DNA from: Sulfitobacter sp. HI0040
GTDB taxonomy: Bacteria; Pseudomonadota; Alphaproteobacteria; Rhodobacterales; Rhodobacteraceae
Assembly: GCF_001634885.1 (NCBI RefSeq)
Contig: NZ_LWEX01000357.1
Location: forward strand, 1-36,837
Length of the DNA stretch: 36,837 nucleotides
Reading direction: 5' to 3'
Below are positions 8,622 to 16,032 of this stretch, one piece after another (the stretch's first letter is position 1; each line of letters begins with the position of its first letter). A program made the translations under genes and the position numbers. The notes under the pieces were generated by a model. That model was not told where the DNA came from and searched no databases. It was given only the letters and a program-made list of their open reading frames with translations.

Positions 8622-9347
8622 CTATCCGATCGTGCCCAGAACGGGAAATGTTTCGAGCAGCCAGTAGGAAAACACGCTCAGCTGGCCGGTCATCATGGCG
8701 AGGCCCATGACAACCATAACCCCTCCCGCAACCTTGTGGAGGCCGCGCCCCATGCCGCGGACCGAACGGAGCTTGGCGCCTGCCTGCTGGATGAAGGCCG
8801 CGACAAGAATGAACGGTACGCCGAGTCCGGCCGAATAGACTGTCAGCAGCATCACGCCGTCGGAGACGCTGGCCTGCATGGCGCTCGCGGTCAGGATCGC
8901 GCCAAGAATAGGGCCGATGCAGGGGGTCCAGCCGAAGCCGAAAGCGAGGCCAAGGATATAGGAGGCCATCGGCCGCCCGCCGGGAATATCGAGATCGAAG
9001 CGCAGATCGCGCTCCAGTGCCCGGATACGGGTGGCACCGAGAATGAAGAGCCCGAACAGCGCCACGATCGCCCCGCCGAGAATGTTCAACTCGTACCGCC
9101 ATTGCATAAGCGCCTGCCCGAGCGCTGTGGCGGAAGCGCCAAGGGCAATGAAGATGGTCGAAAATCCCAGCACGAAGCAAAAGCTCAGCCAGATCATCGT
9201 GGTCCGGCTGGGTGCGGCACCATTTCCCGTTCGCCCGGCGATGTAGGAGACATAGCCGGGCACCAGTGGAAGTACGCAGGGGGACAGGAAGGATACCGTG
9301 CCCGCCAAGAGCGCGGCCAGAAGCCCGAGGGTCTGGATATCAGGCAT
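8622..9347 (-). CDS. ccdA: cytochrome c biogenesis protein CcdA (DsbD-like transmembrane thiol transporter)
   Basis: 241 residues from ATG 9347, preceded by AGGGGG; this start overlaps the upstream stop by 8 nt. Six membrane segments are apparent. The redox Cys pair sits in FLSPCVLPLVPGY (first helix) and GFGWTPCIGPILG (fourth helix), the defining motifs of CcdA. It carries electrons from cytoplasmic thioredoxin to periplasmic thiol proteins. The likely partners are the CcmG-like protein, the SCO proteins and the c-type cytochrome of the same cluster. Confidence 0.92.
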   Translation of the reverse strand: MPDIQTLGLLAALLAGTVSFLSPCVLPLVPGYVSYIAGRTGNGAAPSRTTMIWLSFCFVLGFSTIFIALGASATALGQALMQWRYELNILGGAIVALFGLFILGATRIRALERDLRFDLDIPGGRPMASYILGLAFGFGWTPCIGPILGAILTASAMQASVSDGVMLLTVYSAGLGVPFILVAAFIQQAGAKLRSVRGMGRGLHKVAGGVMVVMGLAMMTGQLSVFSYWLLETFPVLGTIG

Positions 9348-9828
9348 AGCGCAACCCCCTGAAGGGAATTCGACGGGTCGCGCCGAGGTAGGCAACCGTG
9401 GGTATGACCACCCATTGCAGGAACGGCGTGAGACCTGCGTCGATGATCGGGATCACGGGCATGATGTCGCGATAAGCCCAAGCTTCCCGGACGATGATGT
9501 TCAGCCACTCACTGAAGATCGTATAGCCGACGCCCATCACGAGAGCCGCCAGAAGGACGGGTCCGGCCCGGCGGCCCGGCCATTCACCGTCACCGAAGAA
9601 GAACAGGGATAGCAGCAAGGTGCTGAAGGTGATCATCAGGTCGCCGCCCGTGCAGTGCAGGATGGCAAAGGCAATCTCTTCGGTGCTTCCTTCCGTCCAG
9701 ATCGTGTAAAGCTGGATATGGGCAAGTTCCCAGAGAAAATGACCGATGAGCGAGAACAGGAAATAACGCCGCATCGCCCCGAGCCAGTCCGGACCCGGGT
9801 GGCTGGGTGCAATTGCCAGGGCGGTCAT
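9340..9828 (-). CDS. unknown four-helix membrane protein
   Basis: 162 residues from the ATG (9828) that overlaps the upstream stop as ATGA and has AGGG at a suitable distance; an ATG 9 nt further up is less likely. About four hydrophobic segments: around FLFSLIGHFLWELAHIQ, an ILHCTGGDLMITF segment running into LLLSLFFF, VLLAALVMGVGYTIFSEWL and a C-terminal one. Possible metal or heme ligands (His, Cys, Glu) lie in the first two. I do not recognise the family. Tight coupling to an SCO-like protein and CcdA suggests a role in copper or thiol chemistry at the inner membrane. Confidence 0.75.
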   Translation of the reverse strand: MTALAIAPSHPGPDWLGAMRRYFLFSLIGHFLWELAHIQLYTIWTEGSTEEIAFAILHCTGGDLMITFSTLLLSLFFFGDGEWPGRRAGPVLLAALVMGVGYTIFSEWLNIIVREAWAYRDIMPVIPIIDAGLTPFLQWVVIPTVAYLGATRRIPFRGLRYA

Positions 9829-10439
9829 TCGAACCATCCCTTTAGCTTGGTCAGAAATCCCTCGGGCTTCGGATGGGGATGGGCGTTGGTCAGCCCGTTG
9901 ATGTGCATCAGCAGGTTCAGCGGTTTGAAGTCGGTTCCGTGAAAGATAGCGACATGCTGGCCCTGCCGGTCGAACAGGTGAAGCATCGGTCCGTCGTCCG
10001 GCCGGATGGATGCCGCGGCAAGCTGGTTCTGGAGGGGCGCAAGGTCGTCTTTAGGGTGCGCTATTGCCCAATTCTCTGCTTCGGGGCTGTCAATTCCTTT
10101 GGGCGTTTCGCTAACCGTCAGGAAGCTCACCATATCACGCATGGGGCTCGCATTCAGGGCGGTCACTGTCTCCTGCAGCTTGGCCTGCTGCGCATCGCAG
10201 CTTTCCCCGCAGGTTGCCGGACGCAGGGCCAGTACCAGAATACGACCGGCAAAGGTTTTGAGGCCAATGGCCTCACCATCCTCGGAAACCAGATTGAGTT
10301 CGGGACCGGGGCGGGAGACTGCCTCGAAGCCCGCCTCCTTTTCCGCTGTCACCGCATTCAGCCGCTCGCCGGGATGATCGGCAAGGGCGCCGGTGCCCAG
10401 CGACAGCACCGTTACGGACAATAGAAGTATATGCCGCAT
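9825..10439 (-). CDS. SCO1-like/thioredoxin-fold periplasmic protein
   Basis: 204 residues with a signal peptide (LLLSVTVLSLGTGALA). The body has a thioredoxin fold feel: ILVLALRPATCGESCDAQQAKLQ carries a Cys-x3-Cys pair at the place where SCO proteins bind copper, and a late HVAIFHGTDF contributes His. It diverges clearly from the canonical SCO1 encoded next door. ATGA overlaps link it to both neighbours. Either a copper metallochaperone or a thiol reductase for one is plausible. Confidence 0.75.
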   Translation of the reverse strand: MRHILLLSVTVLSLGTGALADHPGERLNAVTAEKEAGFEAVSRPGPELNLVSEDGEAIGLKTFAGRILVLALRPATCGESCDAQQAKLQETVTALNASPMRDMVSFLTVSETPKGIDSPEAENWAIAHPKDDLAPLQNQLAAASIRPDDGPMLHLFDRQGQHVAIFHGTDFKPLNLLMHINGLTNAHPHPKPEGFLTKLKGWFE

Positions 10440-11083
10440 CAGCTCTGCACTGCCTTGTCCAAACGTTTTTCGATCTCGGCGGCAAGGGCTTCGGGCAGTT
10501 GGTCCTGCTGCTGGTAGATGGCTTCGAACTGTCCGTCGGGGGTCATCAGGTAGATATAACCGGCATGCGCCATGGTGTAGCCGTCGGGGGCGTGATCATG
10601 GGGCATTGGTTCATGATAGACCTTGAAGCTCTGCGCGGCAGCGGCCGTCTGGGCCGGAGTGCCCGACAACCCGATCAGGGCTGGATGAAAGTTCGCGACA
10701 TATTCCGCCATGACCTCGGGCGTGTCCCGCGCGGGGTCGACGGTAATGAAAATCGGTGCGACCCGATCCGCGTCGGGCCCCAGCAGGTCCAGCATGCTGC
10801 CCATGTAGGCCAATGTGGTCGGGCAGATGTCAGGGCAGTTGGTGAAGCCGAAAAACACAAGCTGCCAGCGGGCTGCATAATCCGCTTCCGTCACCGCGCG
10901 CCCGGTATGATCGACAAGCTCGAAGTCGGAGCGGACATCGGCCTCGCCCGTATAGGCGACCTTGGGTGGTTCATTGTCGCGGAAGGCGAGAGCCGCCAAT
11001 GCAGCGAGGGCAACAAGGGCCGCGGCGCCCCATAAAACGAAACGTAGCCGCTTGTGAAAATGATCTGGAGATGTCGTAGGCAT
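10439..11083 (-). CDS. SCO1/SenC-family copper chaperone
   Basis: 214 residues with an N-terminal membrane anchor (about 15-35). The copper ligands are complete: Cys-x3-Cys in FGFTNCPDICPTTL and a late His in YTMAHAGYIYLM; ITVDPARDTP is also typical. SCO1/SenC proteins deliver copper to the CuA site of cytochrome oxidase or act as thiol-disulfide reductases in the periplasm. The four-base overlap with the second SCO-like gene suggests they act in sequence on the same target. Confidence 0.93.
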   Translation of the reverse strand: MPTTSPDHFHKRLRFVLWGAAALVALAALAALAFRDNEPPKVAYTGEADVRSDFELVDHTGRAVTEADYAARWQLVFFGFTNCPDICPTTLAYMGSMLDLLGPDADRVAPIFITVDPARDTPEVMAEYVANFHPALIGLSGTPAQTAAAAQSFKVYHEPMPHDHAPDGYTMAHAGYIYLMTPDGQFEAIYQQQDQLPEALAAEIEKRLDKAVQS

Positions 11084-11108
11084 TTCTTATGTCTTTCCGG
11101 AAAGGGTG

Positions 11109-11130
11109 CGCCCGGGCCGAAGCCCGGGCG
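11109..11130 (-). terminator. hairpin with UUCG loop
   Basis: Perfect 9-bp GC stem, CGCCCGGGC and its complement, which on the minus strand encloses a TTCG tetraloop. It lies between the Met-rich gene and the SCO gene. The following minus-strand sequence has only a weak T stretch, so it could be a partial terminator or an mRNA-stabilising element that splits expression of the cluster. Confidence 0.55.
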
Positions 11131-11138
11131 GACTTTTG

Positions 11139-11432
11139 TCAGCCTTTGTCAGCAGGCTTGTGATGGTCTTCCATATTGGTGTGCATTGTTTCCATCATCT
11201 TCATGCATTCCTGCATGTGCTTCATCATCATCGGCATCATGCCTTCCATGCCTTCCATTCCGGCCATGCCCTGCATGCCTTCCATTCCGGCCATGTCACC
11301 GTTCTTGTGGCCATGATCCTGCATCGTCTCCTCGGATTCTGCAGGTGCGGTTTGCTGCGCCTGTGCGAGGGGGGCGAAGGCGAGCAAGGACACTGCAAGC
11401 GTTGCGCCGAAATTGGTGAAATTTGTCATCAT
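11139..11432 (-). CDS. Met/His-rich periplasmic metal-binding protein
   Basis: 97 residues with a signal peptide ending at AQA. The mature part is dominated by repeated GMEGM and MMPMMMKHM segments plus HGHK and DHHK, a composition typical of periplasmic Cu(I)-binding proteins. No globular domain is recognisable. The gene starts at a double ATG with AAAGGA upstream. Its place between thiol-redox proteins and SCO chaperones fits a copper reservoir or scavenger. Confidence 0.75.
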   Translation of the reverse strand: MMTNFTNFGATLAVSLLAFAPLAQAQQTAPAESEETMQDHGHKNGDMAGMEGMQGMAGMEGMEGMMPMMMKHMQECMKMMETMHTNMEDHHKPADKG

Positions 11433-11452
11433 CTTTTCCTTTCAGGGTTGGT

Positions 11453-11728
11453 TCAGTCAGTGGAAAGGTCCGGCTTGTCCGCCGAAACCTCTTTGGTCGC
11501 GCAGGCGGAAGACCCCCCGCGCATGCAAAGCCCCAGAGCGCACATCGCGGCGCAGGGGGCCAAGCTCAGTATCAGCGGGGCGGCGCCCACGGCGGTAAGC
11601 CAGCCCCAGTTCAGGACCATGCCGCTGACGATCAGGACAAGCGCCGCCACCATCCAGCCGCGTCGGCCCAGAGCAGGAAACCGGCGGGTCGGGATTGCGG
11701 CGGTACGGGTTGGGGTCGGGGTGCTCAT
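11453..11728 (-). CDS. small hypothetical membrane protein
   Basis: 91 residues with two hydrophobic segments (MVAALVLIVSGMVLNWGWL and VGAAPLILSLAPCAAMCALG) and a Cys-rich tail (CLMRGGSSACA-like spacing, with four Cys between helix two and the C-terminus). The family is not recognised. ATGA overlap with the upstream CcmG-like gene argues that it is a real, translated part of the cluster. The Cys placement would allow metal binding at the membrane face. Confidence 0.65.
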   Translation of the reverse strand: MSTPTPTRTAAIPTRRFPALGRRGWMVAALVLIVSGMVLNWGWLTAVGAAPLILSLAPCAAMCALGLCMRGGSSACATKEVSADKPDLSTD

Positions 11729-12303
11729 GATACGCTCTCCTTCTGAAGGCCGCGAACGACCGGCATGATCTCTTCCTCAAGCGCGCGGCGGTCGAAGGGG
11801 CCCACATGCTTGTAGGCGACCTGGCCCGCAGCATTGATGACAAAGGTCTCCGGCAGCCCGTAGACGCCCCAGTCCATCGATACGCGCCCGGAACGATCTG
11901 CGCCGATCTTGGTGTAGGGGTCGCCCGTTTCTTCGAGGAAACGCAGGGCGGCAACAGGCTGATCCTTGTAGTTGATCCCGTAGATCGCGACTTCGTTTCG
12001 GTTGGCCAGTTCGACAAGCAGCGGCATTTCGACCCGGCAGGGCACGCACCACGAGGCCCAGACATTGACGATGGACACGTCGCCCGAAAGGTCTGCCGAC
12101 GACAGACCGGTTTCCCGGCCTTCGATGGGCGGCAGATCGAATTCGGGCACCGGTTTCCCGGCAAGGGCCGATGGCAGTTCGTCCCCCGAATTCATCAGCC
12201 CCCAATAGAACGCACCCGCCAGACCGGCAAAGATGGCGACCGGCAGGAAAGCGAGGACCCGGCGCCGTCTCGGGGTTTGCACCGCATCTTCTGCGGCGCT
12301 CAC
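11725..12303 (-). CDS. CcmG/DsbE/TlpA-like thiol:disulfide oxidoreductase
   Basis: 192 residues: one N-terminal anchor helix (about 15-36) and a periplasmic thioredoxin domain with the active site NVWASWCVPCRVEMP. The acidic-residue insert and YGLPETFVIN with the cis-Pro are typical of CcmG/DsbE. Such proteins keep apocytochrome c or copper-site cysteines reduced, using electrons from CcdA, which is encoded in the same cluster. It overlaps the cytochrome gene by 4 nt, which suggests heme or copper delivery to that cytochrome or to an oxidase. Confidence 0.9.
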   Translation of the reverse strand: MSAAEDAVQTPRRRRVLAFLPVAIFAGLAGAFYWGLMNSGDELPSALAGKPVPEFDLPPIEGRETGLSSADLSGDVSIVNVWASWCVPCRVEMPLLVELANRNEVAIYGINYKDQPVAALRFLEETGDPYTKIGADRSGRVSMDWGVYGLPETFVINAAGQVAYKHVGPFDRRALEEEIMPVVRGLQKESVS

Positions 12304-12788
12304 GCCTTGTCCTCCGCGTTCGCTGTGACCTCGGCCTGGAACGCGCGTTCACGTTCGGACCAGCTGGTTTTGATATAGGCCAGCACCGCCGCGATCTCTT
12401 CATCGCTCAACACCTCCCCAAAGGCAGGCATGTCGCTTTCGTAGCCCGGTACGACAGCGCCGACCCCGAGCTTCGTGATCGTGAACAATGCCTGATCGGT
12501 GTGGTGCCAGGTATGGCCGCTGTTGTCGTGGGGCGGCGCGGGCATACGCCCGTCTTCCGTCCGCCGACGCCAGTCCGGCTGCCCTTCAAGCTCCGCCCCA
12601 TGACAGGACGCGCAGCTTGTTTCGTAAATTTCGGCGCCCGTATCGACCATGGTTTGGGTGACCGGCTCCCCCAGGATGGTGAGGCCCGCGAGATCAGGCG
12701 CGGCGCCTTTCCCCGCATCCTGCGCGAATACGGCAAGTGCCGCCGCCCCGAAGAGGCCTGATGCCCCAATTACGTAACCTGCCTTCAT
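12300..12788 (-). CDS. periplasmic class I c-type cytochrome
   Basis: 162 residues from ATG 12788, where a signal peptide begins (VIGASGLFGAAALAVFA); an upstream extension only reads through the neighbouring gene. One heme c site, CASCHG, and a probable axial Met in YESDMPAFGEVLSDEE, followed by the usual C-terminal helix AVLAYIKTSW. It is likely a small electron carrier. ATGA overlaps on both sides place it firmly in the copper/thiol cluster. Confidence 0.9.
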   Translation of the reverse strand: MKAGYVIGASGLFGAAALAVFAQDAGKGAAPDLAGLTILGEPVTQTMVDTGAEIYETSCASCHGAELEGQPDWRRRTEDGRMPAPPHDNSGHTWHHTDQALFTITKLGVGAVVPGYESDMPAFGEVLSDEEIAAVLAYIKTSWSERERAFQAEVTANAEDKA

Positions 12789-12937
12789 GTCGCGCTCCTG
12801 AGGTATTTGATCAGTGCCATGAAGCTCAGCGTCAGGAGTGTCAGGATCAGCAGCAGGACCAGCCCGCCGCCCAGCATCATCGCGCCCATCATGGGCCCGT
12901 TCATCATCGACATCATTTCCTCCATACACTCACTCAT
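12785..12937 (-). CDS. Met-rich single-span membrane peptide
   Basis: 50 residues from ATG 12937, which overlaps the DUF411 stop by 8 nt; a second ATG at 12925 is possible. The N-terminus is packed with Met (MEEMMSMMNGPMMGAMM), then one strong helix (LVLLLILTLLTLSFMAL) and the tail IKYLRSAT. No named family is evident. Met clusters next to a membrane helix suit Cu(I) binding. The remnant at 8488-8552 looks like a broken relative. Confidence 0.65.
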   Translation of the reverse strand: MSECMEEMMSMMNGPMMGAMMLGGGLVLLLILTLLTLSFMALIKYLRSAT

Positions 12938-13421
12938 CGGAGAAGACGGTGATCTCGTCACCGTTGAACGCATAGGTCTTGAGCGTGCCGCTCTTGCCGC
13001 CCATGCCCGGGGCGTTCATCGGCATGCCGGGCAGGGTGATGCCGGTGATTTCGGGTCGTTCGGTCGTCAGGCGCTCCACGATCTCTGCGGGAACGAGGCC
13101 GCTGACATAGTAGCCATCCACTTCGGCAAGATGGCAGCCAAGCCCCTGCGCCGGGACGCCGACTTCGATGGACCGCTTGTCAAAGTCGCGATCGTCGATC
13201 CGGGTCACTTCATAGCCGTGCTTTTCCATGTAATCGGCGTAGGAATCGCAGCAGCCGCAGTTCGGATCGCGCCAGATCGTCATTTGCTTGTCCGAAGAAA
13301 CAGAAGCCTCCGTCGCTGCCTTCGCGGCGGTATCGGTGTCGGCAATGGAGAGGGTCGCAAAGCCAGCGGCGGAAACCGTGGCAAGCGCGATGGCGGAGAG
13401 GATTGTGGTTTTGGGGGTCAT
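12930..13421 (-). CDS. DUF411 (CopG-like) metal-binding periplasmic protein
   Basis: 163 residues with a signal peptide. The DUF411 core is clear: WRDPNCGCCDSYADYM holds the Cys-x-Cys-Cys motif and GLGCHLAEVDGYYVSGLVPAE the downstream Cys-His. Members such as CopG of Pseudomonas are known copper-binding proteins in copper resistance. The C-terminus adds a Met/Gly patch (LPGMPMNAPGMGG). The gene begins 1 nt after the stop of the Asp-box gene. Confidence 0.9.
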   Translation of the reverse strand: MTPKTTILSAIALATVSAAGFATLSIADTDTAAKAATEASVSSDKQMTIWRDPNCGCCDSYADYMEKHGYEVTRIDDRDFDKRSIEVGVPAQGLGCHLAEVDGYYVSGLVPAEIVERLTTERPEITGITLPGMPMNAPGMGGKSGTLKTYAFNGDEITVFSDE

Positions 13422-13422
13422 G

Positions 13423-14364
13423 TCAGCTTTCCTTGATGGGATCGAAAGAAGTCCAGGTGGTGCCGCCGTCTTTGGAAACGCGCAGTTCCCCGGAGTGGGC
13501 GGCGATCAGGTGCAGGGCGTCCGCGGGATTGACCGTGAGCGCGGAGAGTGGCTCCGAATGGGCCTGTGCCCAGTTCACGCCCGCGTCGGAGGACCGCCAC
13601 AGACCCGTGGGCAGCGCGGCATAAAGCGTCTCGGGCGTCTCGGGTGCGAGGGCGAGGATTTGCACAGGGGCGTCCGCCGGCAAGGATGCCGCCTCCTCCG
13701 GTTCCTTGCCCGCGACAAGCGCATCCAGCGCGTCGCCGGCCACGACGTCCTGCCAGCGGCAGAAGCAGTCGGGCACGCGGGTCAGCCCCGCCGTGGTGCC
13801 CGCATAGAGCCAGATGCCGCCCATGCCCGTTTCATGTGCCACGGAAACGAGGCTCAGCACGTCATGTTCCGCGCCCTCCAGATAGGGCCGGTCCATCACA
13901 AGTTCCCAGTTCGCGCCGTCGTCTTCGCTGCGCCACAGCCCATCACCTTCCAGCGCGGCGTAGAGCGTTTCCGGTGCTCGCGCGCCGATGGTCAACGAAA
14001 GGACCGCGGCGCCCGGCAATCCGGCGGCGGCAGACGTCCAGCTTTGGCCGCCGTCGGTACTGCGCTGGATGTGGCCTTCGCGGGAGCCGGTGAAGATCAC
14101 GCCGGGGCGGCCCGGATGAGTTGCAAGGGCGCTGGGGCTTTCTTCGTTCAGACGGCGCCAGCCCGCGCCGTCATGCCGGTGCAGGCCCTTCGCCGTGGCG
14201 GCGAGAAGGGCGGAGCCTTCGAAGGCAAGAACGGTCGGAGTTCCGAATGCCGGGCCTGTCTGGGCCAGAGCATACCGGGGAGTGACGATGGCGGTGCCAA
14301 TCGCGGCCAGCCCGGTATACAGGAACCGGCGGCGCGAAAGCACACCTGTGGTAGTGGTTGTCAT
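13423..14364 (-). CDS. Tat-exported Asp-box (BNR) repeat propeller protein
   Basis: 313 residues from ATG 14364, which has AGGAC at a good distance. The N-terminus has a twin-arginine signal, LSRRRFLYTG, followed by a hydrophobic stretch ending at ALA. At least four Asp-box motifs are visible (STDGGQSW, SEDDGANW, SSDAGVNW, SKDGGTTW), so a beta-propeller related to YCF48/sialidase-like photosystem assembly factors is expected. Catalytic sialidase residues are not apparent. Tat export implies folding before export, perhaps with a cofactor. Cys in PDCFCRW could bind metal. Confidence 0.8.
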   Translation of the reverse strand: MTTTTTGVLSRRRFLYTGLAAIGTAIVTPRYALAQTGPAFGTPTVLAFEGSALLAATAKGLHRHDGAGWRRLNEESPSALATHPGRPGVIFTGSREGHIQRSTDGGQSWTSAAAGLPGAAVLSLTIGARAPETLYAALEGDGLWRSEDDGANWELVMDRPYLEGAEHDVLSLVSVAHETGMGGIWLYAGTTAGLTRVPDCFCRWQDVVAGDALDALVAGKEPEEAASLPADAPVQILALAPETPETLYAALPTGLWRSSDAGVNWAQAHSEPLSALTVNPADALHLIAAHSGELRVSKDGGTTWTSFDPIKES

Positions 14365-14457
14365 GAAATTGTCCTGAGATGGAAGGTCGGGTCGGGGCTG
14401 TCCTGCGCGCAGGACGGCCATGGCGGGACCGGGCCGTCACCTACAGGGTGCGGCCGG

Positions 14458-14805
14458 TCAGCTCAGGATGCTGGTTCGTGGAGGAGCGGGATCGAAACCC
14501 GGTCGGCGCGCCTCTATCAGTGCGTCAACCAGTTGCACATGCCCCACCGAAGGCCGTTCGGGCAGGGGCGGGAGCATTGTCTGGGCAAACAGAAGCGGCG
14601 CAGTGCAATCCAGATCGCAGACCACGGCCTCTTCGTCCTCTGCACCGCAGGCAGGACAGATATCGTCCTGCTGCTCTTGAAATGCGGAAGCTGCCATGTC
14701 GATCGACATGCGCGCGCTGACCACTTCATGGGCCATCACCCCGCCAAGAAGGGCGAGCGAAAGGCAGATCGCAAAGAGACGGGCCAGTGAACGCATGGCT
14801 TCCAT
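14458..14805 (-). CDS. hypothetical exported Cys-rich protein
   Basis: 115 residues, or 112 if ATG 14796 (preceded by GGAAGCC) is used. A signal-like helix (LFAICLSLALLGGVMA) is followed by a short mature domain with CPACG and CDLDC, four cysteines that could bind metal, then a Pro-rich tail. Not recognised as a named family. It lies 93 nt upstream of the Asp-box gene, at the head of the minus-strand cluster, and would be its first gene if cotranscribed. Confidence 0.6.
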   Translation of the reverse strand: MEAMRSLARLFAICLSLALLGGVMAHEVVSARMSIDMAASAFQEQQDDICPACGAEDEEAVVCDLDCTAPLLFAQTMLPPLPERPSVGHVQLVDALIEARRPGFDPAPPRTSILS

Positions 14806-15036
14806 TTAGGAGCAGAGCTGTCGCTTGTCTACTATCGGGCCATCGGAACTGCTCACTAAATCGTCAAGCTATTGCCGATTGGCGCTCTTGAGGCGGAACT
14901 CCGCCGGGGCCGCGTCGCGCCCGCGTCAAGCCGGACGCGCAAGCAGATGTTACCGGGCCGCTCAGCTTGGCTATTGCATCCGGACTGAGAGTATGCTGAT
15001 TCCTGAGTGTTTTTGTAGGTTAAAGGAGCCACGCAA

Positions 15037-16029
15037 ATGTCGAGTGAGAAAAAACCGCGTACGGTGAGTGTACGGCGCATGCTGTCGCTGACGGCAACCA
15101 CGGCCGCCGTGGGTCTGACGGCAACCTCTGGTGTCGCAGGGAGCGATCTGTGGCAGCAACAGGCACCGTCCTTTGCCCCCGCGCCCGTGAATGCGGCGGC
15201 ATCCGTCGAAGGTGAAGGCGAGGGGACTACCGGCCAGATCAAGAAGGAAGGTGAGGGCAGCACCCACGCTGAGGGCGAGGGCGAAGGCAGCGCCGCCGCC
15301 GAGGGTGAAGGGAACGCCCACGCTGAGGGCGAAGGTGAAGGCAGCACCCAGGCCGAAGGTGAGGGCGAAGGTGCTGCCAGGGGCGAAGGCGAAGGGGCCG
15401 GTTCCGGCGACTCGGATCACGCCCTGCAACGCGACCTGAGCTTCATGGAAGGGCACCTCCACGCCGGAATGACGCTTTATGAGGCGGGCGACCTTGCTGC
15501 GGCCAAGACTCACATGGGCCACCCGATCGAGGAAAAATATGGTGCCGTTGCCGAACCGCTCGCCGAACGCGGTTTCGAACGGCTGCGCGACCAGATCAAG
15601 GCGGTAGCGTCCGCGACGGAAGCCGAAGCGCCAGTTGCCGAAGTCGCCGAGGCGTTCGAAGTCGTGCGCGCGACGATGGAGGAAGTCCGTGAAGGCATTT
15701 CGGTCAAGGATCAGGTGCTGGGTCTTGCCGAGCTGGTGCGCGTTGCCGGTGCCGAATACGCCGTCGCGGTCGAGGGCGGCACGGTCACCAACCTGCATGA
15801 GTATCAGGACAGCTGGGGCTTCCTGCGGGTCGTCGAAGCAGAACTTCGCGGCATCGCTGAATCCGGCGACGAGGGTGCGCGGCATGTGGCGGAAGAAGCG
15901 CTTGAATATCTCGAACAGACCGATGCGGCCTTCGGCGATATTCAGGGTGAGGGCGAAATGACGCTCGACCCGAGCCTGCTTTACGGAGCCGCCGCACAGA
16001 TCGAACTCGAAGCGCTGGAGCTCGACTGA
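15037..16029 (+). CDS. exported protein with EGEG-repeat linker and helical C-terminal domain
   Basis: 330 residues with AAAGGAGCC 5-10 nt upstream of the ATG. An N-terminal signal-like segment (about 14-34) leads to residues 58-120, an almost pure Glu/Gly/Ala stretch built from EGEGEG and AEGEGEGS units. Residues 128-330 form a helical domain beginning HALQRDLSFMEGHLHAGM with His/Glu/Met-rich helices. I do not recognise a named family; the helical part has some resemblance to imelysin/EfeO-type iron proteins, but this is only an impression. It ends 3 nt before a PKHD hydroxylase gene, so the two are almost certainly cotranscribed. Confidence 0.75.
   Translation: MSSEKKPRTVSVRRMLSLTATTAAVGLTATSGVAGSDLWQQQAPSFAPAPVNAAASVEGEGEGTTGQIKKEGEGSTHAEGEGEGSAAAEGEGNAHAEGEGEGSTQAEGEGEGAARGEGEGAGSGDSDHALQRDLSFMEGHLHAGMTLYEAGDLAAAKTHMGHPIEEKYGAVAEPLAERGFERLRDQIKAVASATEAEAPVAEVAEAFEVVRATMEEVREGISVKDQVLGLAELVRVAGAEYAVAVEGGTVTNLHEYQDSWGFLRVVEAELRGIAESGDEGARHVAEEALEYLEQTDAAFGDIQGEGEMTLDPSLLYGAAAQIELEALELD
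15208..15396 (+). repeat. in-frame EGEG coding repeat
   Basis: Imperfect tandem units of gaaggtgaaggc/gagggcgaaggc type encode residues 58-120 of the exported protein. Units are separated by short STHA, AAA, NAHA, STQA and AAR spacers, giving about six EGEG(EG) blocks. Such a tract is strongly acidic and flexible and prone to length variation by slippage. Confidence 0.85.
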
Positions 16030-16032
16030 TCC

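Noticed and set aside
8583..9362. 259-codon plus-strand frame
   Set aside because: It is antisense to ccdA, whose helices and Cys motifs are clear.
13288..14790. 500-codon plus-strand frame
   Set aside because: It spans the reverse of three real minus-strand genes and has no domain or ribosome site.
14806..15036. Iron- or copper-responsive operator between the divergent genes
   Set aside because: No convincing Fur/Irr box or dyad could be seen; only loose -35/-10-like words.
15208..15396. Repeats that might be a CRISPR array
   Set aside because: The repeats are short, in frame and lie inside a coding region; they encode an EGEG linker and have no spacer structure.
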